Shown piece after piece: positions 43,196 to 51,871 of a DNA stretch of 64,000 nucleotides (within the stretch, counting starts at the first letter, position 1; each line of letters opens with the position of its first letter). The notes under the pieces were generated by a model. The model did not search any database. It was not told the origin of the DNA and was given only the letters and a program-made list of their open reading frames with translations. The translations under genes and the position numbers were made by a program. Source of the stretch: Pseudorhizobium xiangyangii (GTDB lineage: Bacteria > Pseudomonadota > Alphaproteobacteria > Rhizobiales > Rhizobiaceae); contig NZ_JAJAWH010000002.1 in assembly GCF_020531965.1 (NCBI RefSeq), forward strand, positions 1-64,000, in the 5' to 3' direction.

Positions 43196-43989
43196 CACAC
43201 GCGCTCCTGCCATTGCGTCAGGCGGCGTTCTGCAGCCTGAAGGAAACGGTCCATGACGAGGCCGAGAATGCCGATGGCAATCAGGCTGACGAAGATCGTC
43301 GGCAGATCGTAGTAGAGTTGTGCCTGCTGCATGCGGAAGCCGAGACCCGATTGCGCCGCGATCAATTCGGCAGCGACAACCGTCGCCCAGGCGGACCCGA
43401 GCCCGATGCGCACGCCGACCAGGATGAACGGAATGGACGCCGGGATGATGACGCGCGGGAAGATGACCCGATCCGTTGCCCCCAGCACGCGCGCGGCGTT
43501 GATCAGCGTGCGGTCAACGCTGATCACTCCCTGATAGGTGGCGACCACACACGAGAGGAAGGACGCGAGAAAGATGACGAAAATCTTGGGCGCTTCATCG
43601 ATGCCCAATGTAACGATCGCCAGCGGAATCACCGCCAGCGGCGGGATCATCCGAAAGAACTGGACGTAAGGTTCGATCAGGGCCCGAGCTACGCGGTACC
43701 ATCCCATCAGGAAGCCGACCGGCACCGCCAATGCGACGCCCAGGATGAAGCCGGTGAGCACGCGCTGCAGGCTGGAGACGATATCGAGCGGCAACTGGCC
43801 GTTGGCAATCAGTTCGATTGCGCGTTGGAACACTGCCGCCGGTCCCGGCAGAATGACCAGCTGTGCGGCTGTGATCGCCCACCAGACAGCCAGGCCGAAA
43901 ACGAACGCGACCAGGTTCAGGATGATTGGCGGCCAATCGGCGATTGACCGGCTCCCGGCGCCTTGGTTGTCTACTGCCACATCACTCAA
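43195..43989 (-). CDS. ABC transporter permease, TauC/SsuC type
   Basis: A 264-residue inner-membrane permease with about six helices. The family coupling loop is [20 protein letters not shown] (about 160-180), and [20 protein letters not shown] is a conserved region of the TauC/SsuC group. Its start overlaps the end of the ROK regulator by 4 bp, and its stop overlaps the ATPase start, so regulator and importer are translationally coupled. Confidence 0.92.
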   Translation of the reverse strand: MSDVAVDNQGAGSRSIADWPPIILNLVAFVFGLAVWWAITAAQLVILPGPAAVFQRAIELIANGQLPLDIVSSLQRVLTGFILGVALAVPVGFLMGWYRVARALIEPYVQFFRMIPPLAVIPLAIVTLGIDEAPKIFVIFLASFLSCVVATYQGVISVDRTLINAARVLGATDRVIFPRVIIPASIPFILVGVRIGLGSAWATVVAAELIAAQSGLGFRMQQAQLYYDLPTIFVSLIAIGILGLVMDRFLQAAERRLTQWQERV

Positions 43990-45101
43990 TGCCGGACTCC
44001 AGAATAGAAGAAATGATCCAAGGCGACGACGGCGCCGCCGATCGCCCCCGCAAGTGGCCCAAAGCCCGTGCGATCGATGCGCAGGACATCACGCATGTGC
44101 GGCATGACCCGGGGCGGCAGGTTTGCGCGCAAATGGGAGAACAGGCTTTCCGGCGCTTGGCTGAGATGGCCACCAAGGACGATCAGGTCCGGGGTAAGGA
44201 TATTGATGGCAATCGCCAGCGAGTCGGTTAACCGGTCGAGCGTGGGGCCGAACGCGTCTGTCGCCTCAAGTTGTTCGAACAGATTGCTCGGTGCCTGCCC
44301 CTTCAGTCCGATCGAACGCATCAGCACGCCTTCGTTGACGTAGCTTTCCAGGCAGCCGTGATTGCCGCAACTGCACAGCGGCCCATCTCGGGAAATCTGG
44401 ATATGGCCGAGTTCAACAGCGCCATGGCCGCCGGGTCGGAAGGGAATGCCGTCAACGACGAGCCCTGCGCCAAGCCCGGTGCGCAAGTAGACATACAGTA
44501 CGGCCGGAACCCTGCGTCCGATGCCGTATCTCACTTCGGCCAACGCCATCGAGGTAACGTTGTGTTCAAGGATGACAGGGAGGTTGATCTGCGTTTCGAA
44601 CAGTTTTGCCAGCGGCAGGTTGCGCCACCCGGTATTGATCGATGCGAGGAGAGACCGTTGCTCGACGTTGACAGGGCCGGGGACCGCAACGCCGGCTCCG
44701 AGCAAATGCGGGTCTCCTGCCTCGCTTCTCAGCGTTGCAAGTGCTTCGGCAGTCCGAGCGATGACATCGTCCGGCGCAGTGTCCCGGACGGAAAACTCAA
44801 AAGAGGCGGAAGCTTTGATGCTGGCTGCAAGATCCGCGATCACCAGTTGCACCAATCCGGCGCCGAGGTGGATTCCGACGACATGGTGAGCATCGGGGAT
44901 CAGCTTGATAGCCTGTCCGGGCCGGCCGATGCCCGTGGTGTCGACAAATTCTGATTCCGCGACGACGCCGTCACGCAAAAGCTGCGCAGTAACATGCGTC
45001 AGCGTGGTGGCGGACAACTTTCCCCGCCTGGCCAAGGATGCTCGAGACTGTGGACCGTCATCCCGAAGGATGCGGAGTACTTCCCCGTGATGGCTTCCCA
45101 T
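43986..45101 (-). CDS. ROK-family transcriptional regulator of the sulfatase operon
   Basis: A 371-residue ROK protein with an N-terminal winged HTH (about 5-60: [39 protein letters not shown]) and a sugar-kinase-like C-terminal domain. The zinc motif [11 protein letters not shown] (about 248-258) is present. ROK regulators sense sugars. It is the first gene of the operon and overlaps the permease gene by 4 bp, so it is autoregulated with it. A 27-bp palindrome lies 14 bp before its start. This points to a sulfated sugar or sugar-like inducer (inference). Confidence 0.9.
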   Translation of the reverse strand: MGSHHGEVLRILRDDGPQSRASLARRGKLSATTLTHVTAQLLRDGVVAESEFVDTTGIGRPGQAIKLIPDAHHVVGIHLGAGLVQLVIADLAASIKASASFEFSVRDTAPDDVIARTAEALATLRSEAGDPHLLGAGVAVPGPVNVEQRSLLASINTGWRNLPLAKLFETQINLPVILEHNVTSMALAEVRYGIGRRVPAVLYVYLRTGLGAGLVVDGIPFRPGGHGAVELGHIQISRDGPLCSCGNHGCLESYVNEGVLMRSIGLKGQAPSNLFEQLEATDAFGPTLDRLTDSLAIAINILTPDLIVLGGHLSQAPESLFSHLRANLPPRVMPHMRDVLRIDRTGFGPLAGAIGGAVVALDHFFYSGVRH

Positions 45102-45114
45102 AAAGCCTGCCCCT

Positions 45115-45141
45115 ATTACTTTCTAAAATTTAGAAAGTAAT
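45115..45141. promoter_or_regulatory. 27-bp perfect palindrome, candidate ROK operator
   Basis: Arms ATTACTTTCTAAA (45115-45127) and TTTAGAAAGTAAT (45129-45141) about a single central A. It ends 14 bp from the ROK start codon and so would cover the promoter or the transcript start. The CTAAA/TTTAG cores are typical of NagC/XylR-type ROK sites. Confidence 0.8.
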
Positions 45142-45275
45142 TCTTGAGCATTGTCAAGCGAGGGGCAGATGTCCTCCACAAAGCCGCGCGCAGGTGTTCT
45201 GCGGGTGCGCATTCGCCGCTCTTGGTGGCACGGGAGGAGTGGCCGTCGTCACCGGCCACTGTATGAAGGGGAAAC

Positions 45276-45295
45276 CCGCGCCGTCATGGGCGCGG
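45276..45295 (-). terminator. Hairpin terminator after the chemoreceptor gene
   Basis: Arms CCGCGCC (45276-45282) and GGCGCGG (45289-45295) with a 6-nt loop, about 40 bp beyond the chemoreceptor stop in the direction of its transcription. On the minus strand it is followed by GTTTCCCC, only a weak T run. Confidence 0.55.
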
Positions 45296-45334
45296 CGTTA
45301 CTCCTGACATAGCAACAAGATCCCGCCGGATGGC

Positions 45335-46843
45335 TCAGGCAACGGAGCGCCAGGTTCGGCTTCCCGACCGTGCCGGCTGCTGGACAGATCCCGCCGTGCG
45401 GAACCTTGAGAGCAGGGCGGCAAGACCATCGCTGATCTCCGAGAGGTTTTGCGCGGAGGCGTTGGTCTCCTCCATCTGTGCCGCATTCTGCTGCGTGATC
45501 TGTTCCATGTCGCGTACGGCGGTATTGATTTCGTCGATTCCTGACGCCTGCTCCTGGGCCGACTGCGTGATCGAATTGATGTTCTCGTTGATAGCGCCAA
45601 CTCTTTGTCCGATCGCGGCAAGAGACTGACCTGTCCGGTTGACCAGCTCCACACCGCGGCTGACGTGATGCGAGGAACGTTCGATCAGCTCCTTGATTTC
45701 CTGCGCCGCCGTTGCAGAACGTTGGGCAAGCTGCCGTACTTCCTGTGCGACGACGGCAAAGCCCTTGCCCTGTTCTCCGGCACGGGCGGCTTCCACACCC
45801 GCGTTCAGCGCGAGAAGGTTGGTCTGGAATGCAATGTCGTCGATGACGCCGATGATATGGGTCATCTTCTGCGACGAGCTTTCGATCTCGCCCATCGCTG
45901 CGATCGCTTCCTTGACGACATTTCCAGAGCGCTCTGTCTCGCTCGTGGATTCATGAACGATCGCCTGAACGTCACGGGTCCGCAGGACAGACTGACCTGA
46001 GATGGCCGTGATTTGCTCCAGTGCTGCCGCGCTTTCTTCGAGCGCGGAAGCCTGATGTTCGGTGCGCTTGGCCATGTTGTCCGACGCGGTCGTAATATCC
46101 GCGATCTCCGAACGCACCTGGTCGACGGAATGATTGATCTCTTCCATGGCAAGTCGCAGCGCTGCAACGGAGGCATTGAAGTTGTGCGTCAATTGCTCGA
46201 AATTCGGGCCTAGTCCCTGCAACTGTGCCGTCAGGTCGCCGTTTGCCAGTCCTGCGAGGACCGTCTCGAGAGCATCAAGCGCCGCACCTTGTTCCGCCTT
46301 CTCCTGATCACGCTGCGCCTGCAGTTCGGCGCGCTCCTCAGCCAATGCGTCCAGGTAGACGGATATGGCATAATCCATGTCGACAAGTGCTGCCTTGACG
46401 ACAGCGGTAAGGCTTGCGGACAGCTTCTGCGCCTTGCGACCATGCAGGATGCCCGTCAGTTCCTGTTGAACGACGGCGCGGATGATGCCATCCAGGATCA
46501 ATGCATAACCGCCGATATACCAGCGGGGCTCAAGGCCGATCTGCGCATGGACCTTGCCGACCCTGGTGACGCCGTCGACATAGTCTCCCTGATAACGGCC
46601 GGAGGCGATGGTTTCCCAGTGCTTGAGCTGATGGCCCTTCGCGTGGGCGATATGGGCCTCGCTCGAGAAGAATTTGCGCGTGTGGGCGTGGCTGGCTGCC
46701 TTTTTGTAGAAAACGTCCAGCGCTTCGCCAACAGCCGACTTGATGACCGACTGCGCGTCGGCAAGGTTCCGACGCTGGGCGGAATCGAGGCCGACGAATT
46801 CGAGGCGTTCGTTGAGGACTTCGATCTTGCGCTGGTCTGTCAT
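45335..46843 (-). CDS. Globin-coupled soluble methyl-accepting chemotaxis protein (HemAT-like)
   Basis: A 502-residue aerotaxis-type receptor. Residues about 10-165 form a globin-coupled-sensor domain with the proximal-histidine signature [19 protein letters not shown] (His99). A coiled linker follows (about 180-225). The C-terminal half is an MCP signalling domain whose hairpin tip reads [20 protein letters not shown]. No membrane helices are visible. It should sense O2 through haem and signal to CheA. GGAG precedes ATG 46843; an upstream in-frame extension of 28 residues is not globin-like. No CheR-tethering pentapeptide is seen at the C-terminus. Confidence 0.92.
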   Translation of the reverse strand: MTDQRKIEVLNERLEFVGLDSAQRRNLADAQSVIKSAVGEALDVFYKKAASHAHTRKFFSSEAHIAHAKGHQLKHWETIASGRYQGDYVDGVTRVGKVHAQIGLEPRWYIGGYALILDGIIRAVVQQELTGILHGRKAQKLSASLTAVVKAALVDMDYAISVYLDALAEERAELQAQRDQEKAEQGAALDALETVLAGLANGDLTAQLQGLGPNFEQLTHNFNASVAALRLAMEEINHSVDQVRSEIADITTASDNMAKRTEHQASALEESAAALEQITAISGQSVLRTRDVQAIVHESTSETERSGNVVKEAIAAMGEIESSSQKMTHIIGVIDDIAFQTNLLALNAGVEAARAGEQGKGFAVVAQEVRQLAQRSATAAQEIKELIERSSHHVSRGVELVNRTGQSLAAIGQRVGAINENINSITQSAQEQASGIDEINTAVRDMEQITQQNAAQMEETNASAQNLSEISDGLAALLSRFRTAGSVQQPARSGSRTWRSVA

Positions 46844-47028
46844 GGAGAACTCCGGGGGAAGGACCGCTGGGCTCTGCTCATTCAGACAGCGGCTCGGGCC
46901 ACCGTGTAGTCTTTTTATCCTTAACAATTGCTAACTGCATAAAAAATAACGCCTTCTCATGCTGTCTAATAAGCAACGAGCGCATTTTCGTCCGCCACGC
47001 GGAAACGCGTTGGAAAGCAAATGGGAAA

Positions 47029-47059
47029 GTTGCCACGGTCGGGGTCTGACCGTGGCAAC
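47029..47059 (-). terminator. Strong hairpin terminator after the DszB-like gene
   Basis: Perfect 12-bp arms GTTGCCACGGTC (47029-47040) and GACCGTGGCAAC (47048-47059) with a 7-nt loop, 6 bp after the stop at 47066. On the minus strand the stem is followed by TTTCCC. It marks the end of the tripartite transporter operon. Confidence 0.8.
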
Positions 47060-47065
47060 GTCGAT

Positions 47066-48166
47066 CTACGCAACTTCCTTTGTCGTCTCCGCCGCTAGCT
47101 CCCTTGCAACCAGCTCACGCGCACGGGCGAGTGGCTTGGGGTCTATGAAGTCATTGAATGAAAAATCAGCCTTCAGGAAACCCTGCTCCAGGAGAAATTC
47201 CTTTTGGGTTTTGAGATGACCAATCAGGTCGTCATCGAGACTGGTTTCCAGTTGATGGATGACCTTGGGAGAATAACTCAGCTCGACGGCCTCCTCGGGG
47301 ATCGCCGTGTCGCGAGCGATATATCGGGCCGCATCCTGCGGGTTTTCGCGTGCCCACTTCGCTGACCGCAGATTGGCGGCAACATACTCGGTGACGATGT
47401 CGGGTTGGGCATCGAGCAACTCGCCTTTGACGGTGAACGTGACGGGGGTGAGATTGCTCACGCGATCCGATGGATCGAGCGAGGTCGCCGCATCGAAGAT
47501 GACATTCGCACCTGTCAGACTCTGCACCTCGGCCCCGGCGCCGGTGAGATATAGCGCGTCCACCGTGCCTTCCAGCAAGGCTCGAATGAGGACCGATTGT
47601 CGCTCTCTGACGCCGATGATTCCAAACGCGGAGGATGACAAGGCTTTTGTCTCAGGAGGTAGGCCGACCAGAGGCTTCTCGTAGGTGAGGTCGACAAATG
47701 TGACGTCATTTGGCGAAATGCCGCCAGCCTTCAGGGCGACATGATACCCGCGGAGCTGGGTAGCCCGGCTAAAATCGATCCTGTCGTTGGGACGATTGAT
47801 CAAGCCGAGCCGCTTGCCCTTCAGATCGGCAGGGCTTCGGATGTTGGAGCCAGGCAGTGTGATCAGGCTGGCGTAGTGCTCCACCCAGGAGAGCCCGATG
47901 ACGCGAACGTCCTTGCCCTCGGAACGGCTCCATAGCGGTGGAATATTGCCACCTTCACGGAACAGGTTTTGCTGGGTCTGGTCGTAGTGTGACTCGCGCA
48001 CGCTACGGTCTTCATGCGTTCGCACATTTCGCAAATTGACGGGGCTATTGGCGAACCGCGCCTGTATTTCGCCGCGGCCCAAAGCAATGCTGACCGCCGA
48101 CGGTACCGGGCAGACCGTGTACCACACGTCTGTCGGCTGAAAATCATTCAAAGGATGGATCGACAT
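47066..48166 (-). CDS. DszB-like desulfinase-family protein (NMT1/SsuA fold, no signal peptide)
   Basis: A 366-residue protein with the binding-protein-like fold but no signal peptide, so it is cytoplasmic. The N-terminus resembles DszB, the 2'-hydroxybiphenyl-2-sulfinate desulfinase. VCPVPSA places a cysteine (Cys19) like the catalytic Cys27 of DszB, and HYDQTQQNLFREGGNIPPL contains His60, Arg70 and Gly73, the residue types used by DszB. The His is offset relative to YDQ, so active-site identity needs alignment. It is the last gene of the TctBAC operon, 20 bp after tctC. A generic binding-protein label would miss this; C-S cleavage of a sulfinate is inferred. Confidence 0.65.
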   Translation of the reverse strand: MSIHPLNDFQPTDVWYTVCPVPSAVSIALGRGEIQARFANSPVNLRNVRTHEDRSVRESHYDQTQQNLFREGGNIPPLWSRSEGKDVRVIGLSWVEHYASLITLPGSNIRSPADLKGKRLGLINRPNDRIDFSRATQLRGYHVALKAGGISPNDVTFVDLTYEKPLVGLPPETKALSSSAFGIIGVRERQSVLIRALLEGTVDALYLTGAGAEVQSLTGANVIFDAATSLDPSDRVSNLTPVTFTVKGELLDAQPDIVTEYVAANLRSAKWARENPQDAARYIARDTAIPEEAVELSYSPKVIHQLETSLDDDLIGHLKTQKEFLLEQGFLKADFSFNDFIDPKPLARARELVARELAAETTKEVA

Positions 48167-48186
48167 GGTCTGAATCTCCTTGTGCT

Positions 48187-49152
48187 TCAGTTTTCAAGTT
48201 TGACGTTGTTCTTCTTGACGATGTCGGCCCAGAATCCGATGCCGTCGTGCAATAGGGCTCCCTGTTGCTCGGGGGTGCCGCCGGCAGGATCGAAGGCGTT
48301 GGCAAGCAACTGCTTCTGGACCTCAGGTTCGGCCAGAACTTCGTTGATTGCGCTGTTGAGTTTTGAAACCACTTCGGGTGGTGTCCCGGCTGGAGCGAAG
48401 TAGCCCTGCCAGGAAGTGAAAGTCATCCCATCCAGGCCGAGCTCGCGAAACGTGGGGACATCGGGCAGAGCTGGCGTTCTTTCCGGTGTGGTCACGGCGA
48501 TAGCGCGGAGCTTGCCCGCCTGAATTTGCGGCAATGCAGGACCAAGCGTTACAAAAATGGAATCGATGTGCTGACCCAAGACGTCGTTGATTGCTGGTGC
48601 GGCACTCGGATAGACGGCGATGTTGAGATCGATGCCAGTTTGCGACTCCAGCATCAGGGATGCCAGGTTGCCGCTCGTGGTCACGCCGGGCACAGAGATC
48701 GTCTGACCGCCCGGGTCGGTCTTTGCTCTTTCAACGTACTCGTCCACGCTCTTTACATCGATGTCGCTTCTGACTGCCAAAACCTGCGGTGACGACATGG
48801 CCTGGATGACCGGGGTAAAGCTCGTTGTCGGATCAGGCTGGTCGGGAAAAAAGCTGACATTGATGCCGAGAGCATCCGAGGTGCCCAGCAAGGTGTAGCC
48901 ATCTGGCTTTGCGCGGGCCACGTACTCGTTAGCAATCGCACCTGCGCCACCCGATTTGTTTTCCACAATGACGCTCTGCCCGATCTTGAGGCTGAGATGC
49001 TGGCCGATAATTCGTGCGAGGATGTCGGGGCTACCGCCCGGGAGGGCCGAGACCACAATCCGGATTGGCTGCTCCGGGAATTCGGCAAGTGCCGGGCAGG
49101 ATACCGTAACCGTCATGATGGCAGCGGATGCGAGTGCAACTATTTTACGCAT
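48187..49152 (-). CDS. Tripartite tricarboxylate transporter binding protein (TctC/Bug family)
   Basis: A 321-residue periplasmic binding protein with signal peptide MRKIVALASAAIMTVTVSCPALA. The Bug-family start is FPEQPIRIVVSALPGGSPDI, followed by SVIVENKSGGAGAIANEYVA and the family ending with GFWADIVKKNNVKL. Such proteins capture carboxylates or related anions for the TctAB permease. Overlap of 8 bp with tctA on the same strand supports one operon. Ligand unknown; the downstream desulfinase-like gene suggests an organosulfur anion. Confidence 0.92.
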   Translation of the reverse strand: MRKIVALASAAIMTVTVSCPALAEFPEQPIRIVVSALPGGSPDILARIIGQHLSLKIGQSVIVENKSGGAGAIANEYVARAKPDGYTLLGTSDALGINVSFFPDQPDPTTSFTPVIQAMSSPQVLAVRSDIDVKSVDEYVERAKTDPGGQTISVPGVTTSGNLASLMLESQTGIDLNIAVYPSAAPAINDVLGQHIDSIFVTLGPALPQIQAGKLRAIAVTTPERTPALPDVPTFRELGLDGMTFTSWQGYFAPAGTPPEVVSKLNSAINEVLAEPEVQKQLLANAFDPAGGTPEQQGALLHDGIGFWADIVKKNNVKLEN

Positions 49153-50683
49153 TTGTTTTCTCGATTTTGGGGTTGGTGAAGTTTGCGCGGTGACGGGTTC
49201 GCCGCAGGCGCGGGAGAACCAAGGAAAAGAAGATGGTCAAGGCGGTTGCGGCGAGGAGGCCGGCGCTGATCGGCTTTGAGATGAAGATCGTCAGGTCGCC
49301 CCTGGCGATGGTCATGGTCCGACGAAAATTCTCTTCCAGCATCGGACCAAGAACGAAGCCCATGAGAAGCGGGGCGGGCTCCAGCTTCAGCTTGATGAAG
49401 ATGTAACCGACGAGGCCGAAAAAGGCTGCCAGCAGGATGTCGAAGGTACTGTTGTTGAGGCTGTAAATCCCGATTGCACAGAGCAGCATGATGACCGGGA
49501 AAAGGATCGAGTATGGGATCGTCAGGACCTTCACCCATACCCGGATGAGGTTCAGGTTGAGGAACAGCAGCATGAGGTTGCCGACAAACATACTGGCGAT
49601 CAGGCCCCAGAAGAGCTCGGGTCTCGTCGTCATGACCGCGGGTCCCGGCACGACCCCATGAATCATCATTGCGCCGGCCATGAGAGCCATGATTGCCCCA
49701 GAGGGAAGTCCAAGCGTCAGCAAAGGGATGAAGTTGGTCTGGGCTGCGGCGTTGTTTGCCGCCTCCGGTGCCGCAACCCCTTCGATCACGCCGGTACCGA
49801 AGAGTTCAGGATGGGCTGAAACTTTCTTCTCGACCGTATAGGCCGCGAACGCCCCCGCCGAGGTGCCCAGTCCGGGCAGAAATCCCACTGCGGAACCAAT
49901 GAAGCTACCCCGCAAGATCGCCTTCCAGCTTCGTCGAAAATCGTCCCGAGTAGGGTAAATGTTGGTTATGCGGGCGGTCGGAAGCTTCTCTTGCTTCAAC
50001 CCCTCCTCGAGGTTGGCGATGATCTCCCCGAAACCATAAATTCCCATCGCTATGACGACGAAATTTACCCCGTCTCGCAATTCCGGGATTCCGAAATGGT
50101 AGCGCGCAATGCCTGTGGACGTGTCGGTGCCAATGGTGCCCAGCAGGATGCCGGCGACAAGCATGCCGACGGCGGGCAGGGAAGGGCCCTGGGCGACCAT
50201 CACCGCAGCGGTTAGACCCAGTAGCATCAGGCTCACGTTCTCCGCCGGGCCAAAATCCAGCGCAATGGACACGAGAAGGGGAGCAAAGAAGACGACCGCG
50301 AGCGTGCCTATGGTGCCTGCAACGAAGGAGGAGATCGCGGACATGCCAAGCGCCGCGCCTGCTCGTCCATTCCTTGCGAGTTGGTTCCCGTCCAGGCACG
50401 TCAGTACCGCGGCGGTTTCCCCCGGCAGCTTCAACAGGATTGCCGTGGTTGAACCCCCGTATTGCGCGCCGTAGTAGATGCCAGCCAGCATGATCAGTGC
50501 GGTCACCGGCTCCATCCCGAAAGTCAGGGGAAGAAGTAGGGAAATCGTGACGACGGGCCCGACCCCCGGCAGAACGCCAACCAGCGTGCCGAGCACGACT
50601 CCGATGAAGCAGATGAAGAGATTGATTGGCTCGACGGCCACCAATAGTCCGCCAAGAAGACCGCTGATGCCTGTATCCCACAT
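49145..50683 (-). CDS. Tripartite tricarboxylate transporter large permease TctA
   Basis: A 512-residue inner-membrane protein with about twelve helices. It has the TctA signatures GVLPGVGPVVTISLLLPLTF (about 38-57), MLAGIYYGAQYGGSTTAILL and the repeated-half motif GFLPGLGTSAGAFAAYTVEK (about 262-281), with the two GxGP-type loops that form the substrate path. The start overlaps the tctB stop (TAATG). Full length and intact. Confidence 0.94.
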   Translation of the reverse strand: MWDTGISGLLGGLLVAVEPINLFICFIGVVLGTLVGVLPGVGPVVTISLLLPLTFGMEPVTALIMLAGIYYGAQYGGSTTAILLKLPGETAAVLTCLDGNQLARNGRAGAALGMSAISSFVAGTIGTLAVVFFAPLLVSIALDFGPAENVSLMLLGLTAAVMVAQGPSLPAVGMLVAGILLGTIGTDTSTGIARYHFGIPELRDGVNFVVIAMGIYGFGEIIANLEEGLKQEKLPTARITNIYPTRDDFRRSWKAILRGSFIGSAVGFLPGLGTSAGAFAAYTVEKKVSAHPELFGTGVIEGVAAPEAANNAAAQTNFIPLLTLGLPSGAIMALMAGAMMIHGVVPGPAVMTTRPELFWGLIASMFVGNLMLLFLNLNLIRVWVKVLTIPYSILFPVIMLLCAIGIYSLNNSTFDILLAAFFGLVGYIFIKLKLEPAPLLMGFVLGPMLEENFRRTMTIARGDLTIFISKPISAGLLAATALTIFFSLVLPRLRRTRHRANFTNPKIEKTNA

Positions 50684-51189
50684 TACGGGAACACCTTCAG
50701 GGGCACGCCAAGCAATATGGGAAAAGCGAGAACCGCGGCGAGAGTGAGTGGGACGCCGAGCAGCACCCCCGTCTTCAGGCTTCCTTGCCCGCTGGCAACC
50801 AGCGCTCCCGCGATCAGGAGTGGAGCCGACAAGGCAAGACCGAGCGTTTCAAGCAGTAGCGAGAATGCGACCACCGAACCCAGTATCGCGACAATCGGCT
50901 TTACCGGAAGGCTACGAAGATGTTCGTCCGATTTGCGTCCGGTCAGCGCCACGACGAATGCTATGCCGACAAGAAGCATTCCCCCCACGACAGGAAACAT
51001 CCCCGGACCCATGGATCGAAGGGAGCCGAGTCGATATTCCAGGCCAAAGTAAGCAAAGAATGCCCCTAGTCCGAGAAGCAGGAATGCCGAGGCGTTGGTG
51101 TTCGAGATGCTATAGCGAGCATTCCGTGATTTGGAATCAGCTGTGCCCGATCCCGCAGTCTCCAGGTAGGTGGTCGAATTTTCCGCCAT
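50683..51189 (-). CDS. Tripartite tricarboxylate transporter small permease TctB
   Basis: A 168-residue inner-membrane protein with four helices and a charged 30-residue N-terminal tail. The family pattern YRLGSLRSMGPGMFPVVGGM is at about 55-74. I start at MAENST because GGAGGG lies 6-11 nt upstream. It is the first gene of the tctB-tctA-tctC-desulfinase operon. A 17-bp palindrome lies 30 bp upstream. Confidence 0.9.
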   Translation of the reverse strand: MAENSTTYLETAGSGTADSKSRNARYSISNTNASAFLLLGLGAFFAYFGLEYRLGSLRSMGPGMFPVVGGMLLVGIAFVVALTGRKSDEHLRSLPVKPIVAILGSVVAFSLLLETLGLALSAPLLIAGALVASGQGSLKTGVLLGVPLTLAAVLAFPILLGVPLKVFP

Positions 51190-51218
51190 GAGGCCCTCCA
51201 AAGCGTCAGGCGGAAAGT

Positions 51219-51235
51219 ATCTATAGTCTATAGAT
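51219..51235. promoter_or_regulatory. Perfect palindrome, candidate operator of the transporter operon
   Basis: ATCTATAG (51219-51226), T, CTATAGAT (51228-51235): 8-bp arms with a 1-nt spacer, centred 38 bp before the tctB start. The form is like GntR/FadR-subfamily sites, but no GntR gene is in the window, so the regulator would act from elsewhere. Confidence 0.65.
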
Positions 51236-51697
51236 TTAATCGAGATTTAGCGGACCGTCAGTTGGCCCGAATGGAAATTAAGTTTCCCGAAAAACCGAGG
51301 CTTGGGCAAAATACGTCTTTGCGTGGTCGGCGGCCTGGGTCCGGGGAGGCTAGGCCCAAAGAGCCGTCACCCGGACGGAATAGATGCTCGGCTTAGGAGG
51401 AGCATAATCGCAACATTGATCGCGCTGGAAGGTTGTAACCGGAGTTGGCGGCGCGGGCTGACAACACGTGCGCGGCCTGAGGTATTGCTGCTGAGGCCTC
51501 ACCTCAAGCGTTAAGTGCCTGAAAGTTTTATTCTAATAATGGCGCACCCGACATCCGCCAATTTAAAGTCTTGGTTACACTAAGATATTGATATCAATAA
51601 ATAAAATATTCTTGCCGTTGGCAAGATGTGTTACAAAATGTGTTGCAAATCTGGGTTGAGTGCTGGATTTGGCAGATTCGAATCCTGTGATGTTCGG
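51236..51697. other. Gene-poor boundary of the decayed island
   Basis: About 460 bp with no supported gene. The left part is ordinary GC-rich DNA; a 70-codon plus-strand frame at 51302-51514 has no clear ribosome site. From 51540 the DNA is AT-rich. It holds the att-like repeat and, at 51671-51690, a short antisense tRNA T-arm-like stretch (GATTCGAATCCTGTGA) similar to the T-arm of the tRNA-Arg at 54081. Confidence 0.5.
51540..51553. repeat. Distal att-like copy of the tRNA-Arg 3' end
   Basis: TGGCGCACCCGACA is identical to 54081-54094, the antisense CCA end and acceptor stem of tRNA-Arg(CCG); one more preceding A also matches. Tyrosine-recombinase elements that target tRNA 3' ends leave exactly this duplication. 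It defines the left limit of a 2.5-kb remnant. Confidence 0.7.
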
Positions 51698-51788
51698 TCA
51701 CGGCGGCAGGAGTCGAACCCGCACCTCCTTACCCAGCCGAATATGCAGCTGTCGAAAGTAAGGGCTCTATCCATTAAGCTACACCGTT
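51698..51788 (-). tRNA. tRNA-like gene with enlarged anticodon loop (Arg-UCG-like or pseudo-tRNA)
   Basis: On the minus strand a full cloverleaf can be folded. The acceptor is AACGGTG with CGCCGTG (one A-G mismatch at 1-72). The D arm is GCTT with GAGC, the T arm GCGGG-TTCGACT-CCTGC, the variable loop 5 nt and the discriminator A; no CCA is encoded. The anticodon stem CTTAC/GTAAG (51762-51758 with 51732-51728) closes a 25-nt loop instead of 7. The 18 extra bases at 51734-51751 form their own hairpin, at about the 37/38 position. Without them the loop would read TTTCGAG, anticodon TCG. It may be a pseudogene of the island. Confidence 0.5.
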
Positions 51789-51871
51789 GCCCCTCGGACC
51801 GAACGATGTCTTTGTAGGGTTACTCGGCACCGCATTGTTGACCAGCATTGCGGCAATTTCGAAAAAGTAGG

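Noticed and set aside
46920-46934. Possible CtrA box (TTAACAATTGCTAAC) upstream of the chemoreceptor
   Set aside because: The second half is TAAC rather than TTAA at the right spacing, so it fails the consensus that the boxes at 2912 and 3439 meet.
51302-51514. 70-codon plus-strand frame near the island boundary
   Set aside because: Weak start, no domain, and unusual composition; not enough to call a gene.
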